From Sporodiniella umbellata (taxonomy: Eukaryota > Mucoromycota > Mucoromycetes > Mucorales > Rhizopodaceae), in the NCBI GenBank assembly GCA_025677835.1, contig JAIXMR010000007.1:1-64000 (forward strand): a stretch of DNA of 64,000 nt. Direction: 5' to 3'. The notes below the pieces were generated by a model. It did no database searches and was not told the DNA's origin. It was given only the letters and a program-made list of their open reading frames with translations. A program made the position numbers and the translations under genes. Shown one piece after another: positions 46,078 to 58,959 of the stretch (positions are counted from its first letter, which is position 1; each line of letters starts with the position of its first letter).

Positions 46078-48411
46078 GTAACTTGTTCAATGAAAGCAGG
46101 TAGCACTCTGGGAATCCACTCTAGCTTAGGGGCCTTTAGATTCATTTCATGACTTGATAATAAACTGTCGTCTTCGATATCTGCAAAGTCATCTACAATT
46201 CCAGACCATTCTCTGTGCTCTTGAAGTATGTCTTGCTCATTAGTAGATATCATTTTCTGTCGTTTACGATCCAAATGTCTCTGTTTGCGTTCAGTGTGGT
46301 AAAGACAGACAGAGTCAATTTCTTCCTTTAATAGGTTTTGTTCTTCTGGGGATATCTCGCTTGATTCAACACAAAGACCCATGTTCACACGAGCAGAAAG
46401 ACCGTGCGATGCCAAAGCAAAGATTGAATCTACATAACCTAGTAGCTGATCAAAAAGCTTGGTTTGATTTTGAGCATGCACATTATGCACAAAAGAGTAA
46501 AATTCTTGCTCATGTCGTTTTACAAGGTCAATAAAAGGTTGAGTGCTGTTAGTAGCATCCTGAACGTTCAAATTCTCAATGATCTTTATAAGATCTTCTA
46601 TAAAATGTGAGACATGGTTGATGGTTTCTCCAATATTGGCAGCCTTATAAACTTCTGCTAAAGGCTCGTAAAAAGTAGCAAACAGGTCTTTCATCAATTC
46701 GCCTGTGACCCCTTGAAAGACAAGCGCTGTTAGTGTCTCTTGCTCCTGTTTGCGAGCATAAAGTACCCAAAGTTTATAGAGTTCAAGGACTAGCTGGCGT
46801 GCTTGTTCTTCGCCGGGTTGATCGGCAAGAGCAACCTTGTTGATTTGCTCCTGGGTCAATACAGGAGCAATGGAAGAGTCGTTTAATAATTTCAGTGTTT
46901 CAGTAACAGGATCTTCAGTGCCGACCACCTGGTCTTGCTTCAGTTCCGTTTGAGTGGCAATGGCCACTTTTTTACATAACTCAGGATCCTTGATTATAGC
47001 TTCTAAATCATCAATATCTTTCTGCATCTGTTTAGACTCTTCATGTAGATTCGCCAAAATTATCCTATCAAAAACGAAAAGAAAAGTTATGAGGTAAAGT
47101 CCGTAATTGTCTATATTTTTTTACCTCTGGAAAAGACTTTTACCGCCAAAGGGTTGGGCTAAGAAAAGATCCAGCACACTTTTCACCATAAAAAAAGGAT
47201 TTGAAAGCTTGAGGATACTGGCAATAGCGCGATATGGCATAAGAGAGTGTGTACGTTTAAGACTAGCTACATTTTCAACTGACTTGTCAGAAGTTACAAA
47301 TTGGGTATGAAGAGCAAATGCAAAACTAGCAAATTATTAGATATACGTAAGGTATGTACAGATTTTCTCTTTACTTGATTCTCCCCCATTCAATTGCCTT
47401 CTTTAATTCATCTGGAAGGTTCTCAATATTACTTGTAGTCTTGATCACTTCAAACAATTCAAGCAATCCATTGGGTTGCATTGCTTTTTGTTTCAACATA
47501 CTCAACAGGCCATCAAGCTCCACAATCTTCTGTTCTACTTGTTGCTTAAATTTTCGTTCTGCTTCAGCTCTTGTTTCGTCCATTTTCTTTCTTTCTTCAA
47601 CATCTTGTTGCTCATTAGTATTCAATTGGATAGGATCTTCTTTTAAGAACTTTTGAAAGATATCGCTTTCTGCAACGGCAGGGATCGCACACAGTTTACG
47701 TAGAAAGGATCGAAGTAACAAACGGTCTTTTTCTTGATACAGACATGCTACTTTGCTATCATATGAAGCATCACGAGCTTGTTTTGGTGCTATGGGTATT
47801 TCGTCTGTAGGAAAACTCAGTTTTAGTTCGTCTCGAAGTGTACGAAACTGCGAATGTTTTTTGCTAACACATCCGTGAGAGCTTTGAACAACGAACTCTG
47901 AGTGTGTATGTTGCATAATGTGTCGGACTTGGCTCACTTCACGTACTGTAATGATATTGATGTCCGTACTATGTGTCAAATGAGTAGCTGCTAATGCATT
48001 TGAAGGGTCTTCAGATGCTTTAACATGTATCGACTCTTCTTGTCCTGTTGTCTTGATAATAGTAGTAAGCGAAACTACAATAAGTTTTTCAAGTTTGAAA
48101 AGCAAAACTTCGCGTTGAGAGTCTTCACGAATTTTCTTAGGCGCATAATTGTTCAATTTCAAATTGCCATATTCTTTTAAGAAAGTTTCAAGTTTTGACC
48201 AGAACTGTCGTTCATCTGCCTTCTGTAGTAGAGGAAAAGGAAGGATAAACCGATGGATAACAAATTGCAAAAAGGGGTAATTTGTATCAGCATTCTTTAC
48301 AAGAGAGGATATCACTTCAGGATGCTGCTTGACTTGATTAAGCTCTTTTTTAAGCTGTATAGAAATGAGTTCTCTTTTAAAATAGTGAAGTTGATGAGGG
48401 TTGAGCTCCAT
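46041..48411 (-). CDS. LEC1: PXB/PX domain protein with DUF3818 (Lec1/YPR097W-like)
   Basis: Predicted phosphoinositide-binding lipid-distribution protein. Three exons in frame: 47375-48411, 47125-47325, 46041-47064; 753 residues. The N-terminus MELNPHQLHYFKRELISIQL is the PX-associated (PXB) domain. The PX region follows (ITVREVSQVRHI, HSQFRTLRDELKLSFP). Then come ARDASYDSKVACLYQEKDR and the DUF3818 C-terminal half (IASILKLSNPFFMVKSVLDLFLAQPFGGKSLFQRI, shown in part). It ends APKLEWIPRVLPAFIEQV and a short tail. Long for the window but ordinary for the family. Confidence 0.88.
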
Positions 48412-49781
48412 TTTTGAAAGAAAAGCTCGATAGTAATGACGAAGTAATGAGGGATTTAAACTAGGATATTTATATTTTTCATGTTACACATATCTATAGG
48501 CATATAATTACAACCACATTTTCGGCAAAAAGGCGCTTTTTTGGGTATTTTCTGTAAGAAACCTTAAGCTCTGAAATGATTCTTTGATACTATATTACGA
48601 ACAACAAAGCAAAATATATAAAAAAAGCAATCAAGCGCCTAAGTCTCATATGTATGATATTATGTGTTTCTAGCGTGATTCTTTGGCTATTCTCTTGTTT
48701 TTGTTTTTGTTTTACTAAATTGAAATTGTCTCCCGCAGACTGAGGTTTAACACTTTTAAAATGCTTACTGAAATACTACAAGGAATAAACTTTACAGTTA
48801 TTTTTAAATTTCGCAGCCATGATTTGTTTTCATGAATATTTTAGTTGCAATAGGTCTCTAGACTATCAGCTACTTTTTCTTATTTTGAAAAAAGTGAAGC
48901 AATTTCACGGCACTGACTTATCTATAGTAGGCTTTTTTTTAAGCGCGCCGAAAAGCTACGTCTCTTGAGCAAAGAGTAAAGCTAAGTGATACTAAGCATA
49001 CAAAAGTTTATACCGCCTCTCAGATTCATATTAGTATATAGAGAGTGTATTGTTAAATTGTGAGTCAATAACATATCTGCTGTACTCGATCAAGCCACAC
49101 CTTAGTTCAAAAGCGACAATTTAGTTTCGAAAAAAACATGTTTGTAACAGGCTTCAAAAAAATCAAGTGGAGCTATTAACGGAGGTTAGTATTCTGCCTG
49201 ATTTTGTCAAACAAAAGCAGCAGCTCTGAATCAGAGAGAGAAGAGTTATTGGAATTCGTTTTCGATACAGGATCAATCTAAGCTCTAAAAAAAAAACTCT
49301 TTGTCTTTATGTAACAGCGTAAGCATATCTACTGTAACTATACCTGTAGTTTTACATCATATCGTCCCCTATTTAACCATAGCAAATCTTTTATCCTATC
49401 GTACAATTTGGACATCTAAAATATACATCTGACCTACAGCAACATGATAAAACCACTTTTTATTTTTGTACCTTTACACTTTCGTTCTGTAGTAGCAAGT
49501 ATAAATTCCGAGCTTCACTGTCTCAGAAGCAATCTCGTTTCTAATTGGGATATTTTTCAAGTCTGCTACTGTCGTCCAAATACAAAGCTTAATGAATACT
49601 TATAGAGGAAACATTAGTAATACAGTAAAACACTGTATGTTGGCGGTGCAAATATATTATTTATTAGAAGTGCTAGGTGCTTTCTTTTGTAACAAAAATA
49701 ATAATTGTCGACGATTAACCGTTTCTATCGTTGTAAATGGTTTCTCAGAGAAAAAGTAGTTTATTGAAAGTACGATTCAGG
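48412..49781. other. Intergenic, no gene seen
   Basis: AT-rich spacer between the LEC1-like start and the ATG16 stop, both minus-strand. It has fewer long homopolymers than other spacers in the window. No RNA gene recognised. Confidence 0.7.
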
Positions 49782-51972
49782 TCAGCATTTCGTTGTTTCC
49801 CAAATAAACGCTGTTCTGTTTCTCTCAGCGGTATAAATATATTCTCCTGTTGCTCCCCAAACAACACCACAGATAGCAGAGCTATTGGAACAGTTAAATT
49901 AACACAGAATAGTAGTTTAATTGTTTAAACTAACCCGTGTCCTTTAATTGATTTTACTAGTTTTCCAGTGTTTGTATCCCAGGTATGCAGAATGCCGTCT
50001 GCTGAGCCAGCCGCTACATGTTTTCCATCAGGGCTATAATAGTTGAGTAGAACAGAAATAAAATACTATTTTACCTAAAGCAAGATCTTGACCAATTAAG
50101 ACCGTTTTGATAAGAGTCTGCCCTATATGATTTTTAGCACTTATTTCTTTTTTCTTTAAGTGTAGGCGGTTTACTTTAATGTCTGGAGTACTTTATATGT
50201 ACGAACATCAATTATACTCAGCGTGTTGTCTCTTGAATTTGTCAAAACGGACGTGCCGTCTTTAGGGCTTTAGTAATCTTAATGTTACATGTATGTATAT
50301 AAAGGGCCATACCTGGTGACATGCTAACAGAAGTGATTTGGCCATTATGAATGTTTTTTAGCTCTGCTATTTCGTCCCCTTTAGCGGTGTCCCAAAATCT
50401 AATACCTCCATCAAGATGGCCACTAATCAATGTCTGGCCATCCGGGTCCATAGAACAAACATCGTTACCGATGGAGTGATGGAAAAATGTACGTATGGCT
50501 AGTGGGTAATACAATTTGTAAGCTTATTGCTATTTTTTTTTATCTGTTCTTACGAAACCCTCTTTCTAGCTCCCATGTTTTGATGGTACGATCATGTCCG
50601 CAGGTGACCTACGGTAAAAGACTATGTTTTAAAAAACAGATTTTCATATACTAAACAAAGGTTTTTTACTAATCCTGCGGAATCTCCCATAAATTTTGCA
50701 GATGACACTCTACCGATATGGCCAGTAAATGTGTTCTATAAAACAGTTAGTACCGAAAACCCCTTCCAGAAAACATTACAACAGCTCTAAACGTAGAAAG
50801 GTTCCAAACTTTGATTGAGTTATCAGCGATTGAGCCGGCAATCCATTCGTTAGTGGGATTGAATGTAAGGGAAGTAATTGTTTGAACGGCTCCTGTAAGG
50901 GCCCTTATTGGGTGTCCGTTTTTGGCATCAAACAGTCGAACCTTTTTATCCTCTCCACTTGTTGCAAAGCAAGACCCGTCAAAAGATACCGCAATACAGT
51001 GAACATCTGCATCACCAGCATTCTATCTAAAGAGTCAATGGTACTTCAATCTTACTTTTTTCCTAACAATTTTTTTATCACTTGTTTCGGAACCACGTTG
51101 AAGGTTATTGGAGCAGTACTGGGCTCTTCAGACTTCTTACTTTGTGGCGAGCGCTTAGCCTGTAAAAGCATTCTGTAGTGCGATTATGCTCTGTTTAATT
51201 TTCTTCAATTTCTCTTTGTTTTTAGTTCTTACTGTTCGTAAAATTCTGTGACCTCGTTCATCTTTTCAACTTCTTTGTTTTTTAAATCGATCCATCTTTG
51301 TAGTAACTCTTTGTTTTCTTCTGATATTTTTTGGTTTTTCCTCTCCATATTTGTAAGCTCCAAGTAAATGGCGTGATGCTCGTCTTGTAGAGTCTACAAA
51401 CTGTTATATTGTATACAAAGATCATATTCATACGCATACGTACCTGTATAGCGATATCCTTTTCTCTAAGCTGATGTGTTTGTAAATCGTTTGCGCTGGA
51501 CAACTTTTTTACTTTTTCCGAAAGTTGAACTGTTCTAAAATTCTTTGCTCAACAAAAACTCTTTGCTTCTTTTTTAGTTACTCTTTTGAAAGTTTCTTCT
51601 CAGCTTCTTCTCGTTGTCTTAGTTGCTCACTCAAATGAACAAGACGTTGCGCATTTTCGCTTTGTGTTTTGTACATCTCTGCTCTTTCTTCATTTAACTC
51701 TCTTATCTTTTTATCTAACACTGCCATTGAGCTAGATCGCTTAGTTGGCTTTTATTTTTTGAAAAGCTAATTACCCATCTTGAGATGTCTTGAGACTTTT
51801 TGTTTTTTCAATGCGTTGATTTTCAATAGTTTTTTGCAAAAGGGAGTTGTCTAACCTGTCAGCTCCTCAAATATAGAGTAGGCAACTTACTAACTAACAA
51901 AAGTTCATGAAACACTCCTTCCTGTTTGTCTCTAAGCTCTAGCCTTTTTAAAATTAGATCTCGAAACGTCAT
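49782..51972 (-). CDS. ATG16: Autophagy protein Atg16 with WD40 propeller
   Basis: Scaffold that joins Atg12-Atg5 for Atg8 lipidation. The ATG at 51972 gives [19 protein letters not shown], matching the Atg5-binding helix. A coiled coil follows ([19 protein letters not shown]), then WD40 repeats: [57 protein letters not shown]. The last intron uses a GTTAGT donor; the final blade is [17 protein letters not shown] ending at 49782. Many short exons. Budding-yeast Atg16 lacks the propeller; animals and some early-diverging fungi keep it. The start codon sits 19 bp after the TRS65 stop. Confidence 0.88.
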
Positions 51973-51991
51973 TTCTGTGGAAAAAAAGCAT

Positions 51992-54071
51992 TTATTGGGA
52001 CTCTACATAAATTTCAAGAACGTGACGCAAATTGGTAACAAAGCCTGTATCTTGGTCTACCAATTGTACCAAATCAATTGTATGTAGCTTTTCTTTTACA
52101 GCAATAAATTCAATGTCAACGCTTTGTGAAGTAGAAGGGCCTAAAGGGCTGATATTGTCTTTAACAAATAGGTATTTTTGTTTTTTTTCTTACCTTAGTT
52201 TGATATTGCTTTCCAGGCAAATCACATCTGCTTCGTGGGTTTCGTTTTCAAAGTACTGTTTTAGAAACTCTTTTTATTTTGAAAAGAAAATGAGTAAGGT
52301 ATTTGATTTAGTTTTAGTTTACCTGATTCGCTCATATAAGGGTCGACAGGTAAAGGCTCCATAGGTAAAGGGGGTAAAGAAGACTTAGTTTGATTTCCGT
52401 AGTCAGTGGGAAACCTTTTGCGATTGGGTATCATCACTTGAAACCTTCTTGTATGTTTAGATCGATTGACAATAAAAACGTGAAGCAAAAACTTTTTGCC
52501 TACATAAATTTTGTCAGGGACAGTAAATGAAACTATGATGCCATCAGCTATTTCTTTTTCCGGTGCACGACGAGCAGCCAAATCTTTGGAGGTAGAGTAG
52601 CCCTTCTTCATGCCAAAAACGCCTTCCAGCATAGTTTGAGTAGGGATGTCGTGAGGACTACCAGCTACAGATCTAGTTCCTGGAGAGTGAGCAACAGAAT
52701 GAGAACGAGCCAAAGGGTGATTTAGTTTTTCTGTCAACACAGGTGCATCCTCACGCTTTTGTCGTACATCCAACATTGTATTCCATTTGGATCGAACAGG
52801 TGCAGCTTTGACTCCGCAAATCACAGGAACACAACAAATCTGTATTGAAACACGCTGTGGTTGAATTTTGTCTTCGTATACAGGCTGTTGGGGCATTGGC
52901 CGACGTGAAGCAAACTGTAGCTGAGGCTGCACAGGAGGTTTTACATCGTCAAGCAAACTTACATCGTATACGAAGACTGTCAGGTCGGACTTGCCCAGAG
53001 ATAGAGGGAACTCAATCGGATTGCTTGTATGAAAGGCATTAGAAACAACTGCGTTGGAAACCACAACCTCAACAGTTTCCACAATAAACTCGCAGTCTGT
53101 TTCCGGTGGATTTTCCAATTCAATAGACATCATTACCATTTTTTCGACCACTGAGGCATTGGTGGTTCTCATCTTCACCATTAGACCTGAGCGCATTGGA
53201 AGCGATTCTTTTACTATACGCTTCAATGCAATTGAAGGGCTGATTACTTGAGGTGTGCTTGATCCAAGCTGACGCGGGTTTCCAATTATAAACCTTTGGA
53301 CTGGGTCTTGACGAGAAAACGTCGGATCTAGTAAATGGATTGGTTACATACATGTCTACAAGAGCGCTGGGTTACCTTCTGATAAACCGCCAAGTAAGTT
53401 GACTGTTTCAAAAGAGTCTGTGTCATACTCGTCTTCCATGATTTCTTGCATCGGAGCCCGCTTAAGAGTAGCTTTTTTGTACTGTACATTGCAAAGAATA
53501 GATAAAACGGGGTTGGTAGCCTTGGTTTTTACATAAACTGTTTTCTGGATGTTAATAAACTAAATATCTTTTGTTTTTTCGAGAGACCTATGGGAATCAT
53601 CATAGAATAAAGACAGCAAGTGGCATTATCGTGTTCGAAAACAGGTAAGTCCCCTTGTTTTGTCGAGTTTGTATTGAATGTGTGTGTGAAGAAAGGTGTA
53701 TCTGGTCTACGACTTGGGCTAAATTTGGGCGATCCAGGAGTAGATGTTCTTTGAGTTTGTGCTAATTCTGTAAAAGCAGCGTCTAAGCTAATTTCCAGCT
53801 GGTTATAAAAAGCGCTGATGGCTTCTTTAACTTCTTCTCCTGTGCCGGATTTTTTACTGGGAATGCGAGCCAGTAAGTAGACATGTAGGTGTTCATCTTT
53901 TGAAAGTTGTCAGATTATAGTTTTGGAGCTTTATTAGTTACCATAGAAGGCAAAATCGCGACGATCAGCTTGTAAAATCCCTAAAGGTTCCAAGGTTTGT
54001 CTCTCATAGTTAGGGATAAGGATAGAAAACTCTGCTTCATTGAAAAACAACTCTGTGGAAATAGAGTTCAT
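51992..54071 (-). CDS. TRS65: TRAPP subunit Trs65
   Basis: Fungal TRAPPII component acting at the late Golgi. From the ATG at 54071: MNSISTELFFNEAEFSILIP. Conserved blocks: ALKRIVKESLPMRSGLMVKM, NASVVEKMVMMSIELENPP (nearly invariant in the family as I know it), DLTVFVYDVSLLDD, and FLLHVFIVNRSKHTRRFQVM. The end joins SESG to EFLKQYFENETHEADVICLE and then, through an ATATCAG acceptor, SPLGPSTSQSVDIEFIAV, closing at LEIYVESQ (stop 51992). Divergent from the small plus-strand gene. The family assignment is firm; exons in 53.3-54 kb were read only roughly. Confidence 0.88.
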
Positions 54072-54388
54072 TTTCAATACTTGATAAAAAAAAGCACAAA
54101 AAAAAACAATTTTCTTTACTTAAACCCTCATGCCAGTTTTGTATTTTTCGAATCGTATCAAAATCATTAAAAGTTTGAAATCAACTTCTATATTTGCTCT
54201 TGGAGTAAAGAAAAAGAGATAGCAAAGTTTCTTTTATAACGTTTAGCTTTCATTCTTACTTTCTTTTTTTCTGTGTTTAGATTTCTTCTGCATCACCAAT
54301 ACTTTTATATTTCTGGCAGCCCCAACGTACAGGAAGTGTCTTTTTTTCTGAAAGTACTAACGGAATTTATAGCTGATTCGCACACCAT
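54072..54388. other. Divergent promoter region upstream of TRS65
   Basis: AT-rich; a TCTGTGTTTAG sequence at about 54271-54281 looks like a splice acceptor and may mean the next plus-strand gene has an upstream leader exon. No gene otherwise. Confidence 0.5.
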
Positions 54389-54674
54389 GATGCTTGGTGA
54401 ATCTATTATTCGTTATGTTGTTGCTCAGCAACTCAAAGCAACGTCACTCACCATAAGCTTTTTAGCCAGCGCAGTTCTGCTTGCCACTTCTCGTTATGTT
54501 AGCTGTATTCGGGTTCATCAGTCTACAGCTATAATTGAAACATTGGGCTTCTGGACTTCCATGAAGCGTACGGCTTTACCAATTGCCCAATTAGGGAAAG
54601 TCAAAAACAGATATTGGCTGGATCTACAAAATGCCACCTATGACAAAAAATTTGTAGGATATTTGAAAGCGTGA
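54389..54674 (+). CDS. Small putative membrane protein, unknown
   Basis: From the ATG at 54389 the frame gives 94 residues; it is open further upstream to 54273. A hydrophobic stretch (SLTISFLASAVLLATSRYV) is followed by GFWTSMKRTALPIAQLGKVK and RYWLDLQNATYDKKF. The order (hydrophobic segment, then a TLGFW box, then a short soluble tail) loosely recalls small mitochondrial inner-membrane proteins such as TMEM223/TMEM186, but this is inference. Start uncertain; a spliced leader is possible. Confidence 0.45.
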
Positions 54675-55548
54675 CATACATATACTTATGTGTGAACATT
54701 CTGTATTAATCCATGAAAAAAAAAACAGAGTTTTTAGACAATACATAAAGTAGAAATAGTCTGGGTTTATTTAAAGAGTTTTGCTGTTTGACAGCGATAT
54801 TGTTGTTCCTTAATTTGTGCTAGCTTTACTGCTTAGTTTTTTTTTTTACTAGCCTAGGAAAAAGGAACGAGCGGATATTTTGAATTTATACAGGTGCACA
54901 TTTCTATGCCGATGTATTGTGAGCCTCTTCTTTTCCAACATCATACTTTATGGTACGACTTTTAAAAAAAGTTTTGTGATCACTTGCTTTGATGGTTTGA
55001 CATACAGCCATAGGCGTTAAAATATGAAACATTTAATGCGTTGAAACTTCAATTAAGGCAAGACACAAAAAGGTCCAAGAGTTGCTTTGAATCTGAGCTT
55101 TCGATTGACAAGATAGATATTTAAGAACGTAGTAGCAAAATGTGTTGACAAGATCTTGTTAATAAAGTCTAGACTCTGTATATCAATTGAATGTTATTGT
55201 GTAATGGTATCAAAGCAAGGGTCTTCATGTCATAATAAAGCGTATACAATACACCTTACCCTAAAATAAAAGTAAGGAAAATATTGTCAAGACATCCGAT
55301 TACGAAGACTACCGTTTCAATCTAAATCCCCTTCAAAGAACTTGCAGTGTATAGCAGGTTTCTTATCTTGTTCTTGATGTTTTTTTTACGGTTAATTCCC
55401 ATGGAACGTATTGTACCACCAACGGTTGTTTATTGACCTCCCTACTTTGTAGCCAATAGAAAAATATCAAAATTTACTAATTTTTTTGTATTGAACGTAT
55501 TTTCTTTTCTTTCTTAACTCCAACTTTTTTTTCTTCTTCGTTTACACA
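54675..55548. other. Intergenic, no gene seen
   Basis: AT-rich spacer between two plus-strand genes. The last 50 bases are T/C-rich, a likely leader of the next gene. Confidence 0.75.
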
Positions 55549-58500
55549 ATGTCAAGTAACCGCTCTTACCCTCAGCGAAGAAATGACTATGACTCTCGTA
55601 ATAGACATTCTCAAACTTCAGAGCAGCGACCACGATATTTTGAACCCTCATCATCTAGTCATTTAGCCTCTGATCAACGACCACGACAAATGGAATCTTT
55701 AGCATCTAACCGTCAAGTAAATTCTGAGCAACGCAGTCGTCATTCGGAGTCATTTTCTTCTCGTCCTACCTCATATCGTCCTCCGAAAGAACGCAAACCA
55801 AAATATCAATCCACTCAGCCATCACAATCACATCCACTTAACATTCGTAACAATGTACCGTGGCTCACAGGGGCTTTGTCACATAAAAATATGCCTAAAG
55901 AAGGCTCCGTTCAAAAACCTTCTGTTACGGACGTCAAAGCCATAATACCCAAACTGATGAAAGGTTTTCGATGTCAAACCCCTTATGCCTACCACCATAA
56001 ACTTGCTCATGCTTCTCTCAACAGACCTACTGAATTTGTTCGTCAAATGGCAAATCCATCAATCCCTTACTTGAAAAAAGAGAGTTGGCCTGTTTTTAAC
56101 AAATACATTGGTGCTCCAATAAACAGAGAAAATTTGAAGCGAGTTTGTCATAAAGCTACTGATCCTGGTTATATTGTACCTACGATTGACCGACCAGAAA
56201 AACCACCTCCTTCTCGCGAACCCGGAGAAATTATTAGCGAAAAGTCTGAAGATCCAACAAGCTCTCTCAATGTTATGGATTTCATTGCTGGGATCGAAGC
56301 TAGCTCAAAAAACCTTGCTCCTAATTCACAAGTAGCCACTAGCAAAGTGAAATCGCAACCCCCTCCATGGTCATCAAACTCTGACGTTTCTGCTAACAAG
56401 TCAAAGACAATACCCCCTCCTGCTTTAACTCGCCCTATACCTCAATCTAAAGCTCCATGGTCCTCTTCCAAATCTAAGGATTCACCGGTGAACTTCAAAG
56501 CCCCAGAACCTATCCAACGTCCTAAAGTTTCTGCTGCAAAACCAGAACAAGCGCGAACAGAAAAACGCCCACAGCCGTATTCAGCGCCCGCTACCAAACC
56601 TCCCCCACGTGCTGGGCCTTCCAAATCTTTAACTAAGTCTGAGTCATCGTCTAGAAAAAGAAAAACAAGCAAGGCAGAGCCTTTTGAATATGATGCATTA
56701 TCGGTAACATGTCATACTGCCGTGCATTTTGTTATCTTTTTTAAACCTTTCATTCTTTTATTATTTGTAAAAATAGAAATGGAAAGCACTGGAAAGCGTA
56801 TTCGAGTTTGAAGACGAATACATCAAACGTCCCTATTCGTTGTAAGTTCATTTTCTTGCAAAAGCTTACTTACGTTTGAACGATAGACCTACATCTGATC
56901 TTTTCTCGCTAGACGACATGCTCTGTCCTGAGCTATTCTGTGTTGAGAACAACCCATTGGATAGCCTATCTCAACTTGCTGAGAGGCGTAAGTCTTTCAT
57001 ATACAATTACATATATATGTCAAGTAATAACAGCCTTGTTTTTACAGGACAACACTCTAAAAATAAAGCTGAAACAAGTGAGGAAAGCGTTGCCTCTGAA
57101 AACGTTACTTCTTTAAAGCGACCTGAATCATTTTTAGAAAGAAAAAATACAAAAAGATTACGTACTGAAAGCGAAAAGAGAAAAGAAAAAGCACCCCCTG
57201 TTGAAAGAAGAACATCGAGTGAAAAAGCAACAGCAGAAAAGAAAACTGTGGGTGACAGACCTACTTCCGAAAAGAAGCTGGTAAGCGACAAGTCTATAGG
57301 CAACAAGCCGACAGTCGAAAAAAAGACCATAGGTGACAAGCCAGTGATAGAAAAAAAGGCCACAAATGACAGGCCAGTGGCCGAAAAGAAGACAGTAGGC
57401 GACAAAGCAACAGCCGAAAAGAAGACAATAGATGACAAGCTAATGGCGGAAAAAAAAATACCGAACGATAGGCTTACGGCTGAAAAGAAATCAGTGGTAG
57501 AAAAGCCTCCTACTGAGAAAAAGACAGCCACTGATAGGCCTATTACTGAAAAGAAACCTATCGAAAAGAAAAAGTTAACAGGCGATAAGGCAGTTGCCGA
57601 AAGACCAACTAGTGACAGAAAGTTGGTTTCCGAGAGGCCAGCTACAGAAAAGACAAGCAAAGAAAAGTCTTTGGCATCTGAAAGATTGCCCAGCGAAAAG
57701 AAGCAAACGTCTAAACACTCAAACGTGGAAAGAAAACCAAGTGAAGCAAGTGCACAAAGAACTAATTCTGACATGGAGCTGGAGGAGGGAGAAACAATCA
57801 GCCCAACACCGTCCCCTCCATCTCAGCAGCAAGAAGTTCGTTCTGCTTCGACTCCTGGGAAACGAAAACAAGCAGATCCTGCTGACCCAGGACGCTCTGA
57901 AAAGAAGCAGGCTACCGAAAAAGCTAAAGTGCTTTCACCAAATGCACCATCTGCATCTATTCTTTCAGCTACGGACCCAAAATCAAGCACAATGGAGCAG
58001 TGCAGAATGTTCAAAGTGATGTATGATAAAGCCATAAACATAGTGATTTAGTTTAATAATCCTCCTTTATGGTTTGTTTAGGTTCAACAATTTAGCTCAC
58101 ACCTACAAGAAAAGAGGAGATGCCGAAAAAGATGCACTAAAAGCAGCCTTGGATCATTTCCAGTCTTTGTGCAATTACATTATCAGTTATTATTATGCAG
58201 AAAAACAGAGTACACACGTTCCGCCTTCTACTTTCTCTGCTACTTGGAAGTCTGTATTTCCTCTAGCTGACTCTCTGCTTGCTCGTTTGAAAACCCAAGG
58301 TCAAATGCTATTACATGGAGTGTGCCTACGTCTTACTGCGATGATGAGGTATCATATATTTGATCGAATGCACGAGGAAACTCAAGCATTGTTAACAAAA
58401 CAACTGGGCAAGGCGGATCAGTCGGGAAGTCAGAAATATTTGCAAATGTCAAGTAATCTATTAAGTGAACATAGCAAAGCAAAACAAATGTACAGGTCGT

Positions 58501-58757
58501 CAGAAAAAAACTTTTCTTTGGCGATAGTTCACAAAACATTACCAGGTTCAATTAAAGAGGTGTGTTTTGATGGTAACGTATCCAAGGGAATTGTGATTGG
58601 AGGAGAGGCTGGGACAGAGTTCCTTCCATCTTTTCCTTTTGCTATTAATGACAATGTATTGCATGCAGCCATTGTCACAAAGTGCTTCCTTAGCGATATA
58701 GTTACTACTAATAACATCTCATACCAGGAAATCAAAGATGTTGCCGATTTTATGTAG
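55549..58757 (+). CDS. AF4/AFF-like transcription-elongation scaffold (Ebp1-like candidate)
   Basis: Five exons in frame: 55549-56703, 56777-56841, 56887-56987, 57048-58020, 58082-58757; 989 residues. The N-terminal 380 residues are disordered and Ser/Pro/Arg-rich, with an ordered patch (LMKGFRCQTPYAYHHKLAHA). Residues about 500-655 form a degenerate repeat of EKK and DK/DR units (TAEKKTIDDKLMAEKK and similar). The C-terminus (about 755 onward) reads QCRMFKVMFNNLAHTYKKRG, DALKAALDHFQSLCNYI, then FPLADSLLARLKTQGQMLLHG, an arrangement like the C-terminal homology domain of AF4/FMR2 proteins. Fission yeast has an AFF4-related ELL partner, Ebp1. This identity is inferred from pattern, not alignment. 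The domain needs the GTATGA donor at 58021. Confidence 0.7.
57150..57720 (+). repeat. Degenerate EKK/DK tandem repeat in the AFF-like gene
   Basis: A 30-39 nt unit encoding roughly AEKKTVGDKP with variable linkers is repeated about fifteen times. Variation is mainly in the middle residues, so the unit is under length or charge constraint rather than recently amplified. The antisense frame is also open for the whole stretch. Confidence 0.85.
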
Positions 58758-58959
58758 TTGCTCGTGTACACAAAAGTAATAACGAACATTTTAAAAAAAT
58801 GCAAGAGGAAAGGCCAACTATTTTTTGTATATTTTTTTCTTTCAGTATTTGAAATTAAAACGATAAATAAAAAATTAGTTTGGTCTCCAAACATTTTGTT
58901 TCAAAGAATGGATGGTATTATTTATTAATCTTTTCAACCAATATATAAGCTAGTACAGT

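Noticed and set aside
51782..54071. TRS65 and ATG16 as one fused gene.
   Set aside because: The candidate join puts a stop codon at once after the acceptor, and both proteins have complete family-typical ends. The junction is reported as a finding instead.
57007..57774. Long minus-strand frame rich in Phe/Ser opposite the EKK repeat.
   Set aside because: It is the antisense of a codon-biased Lys/Glu repeat; the plus strand has the splice-consistent gene.
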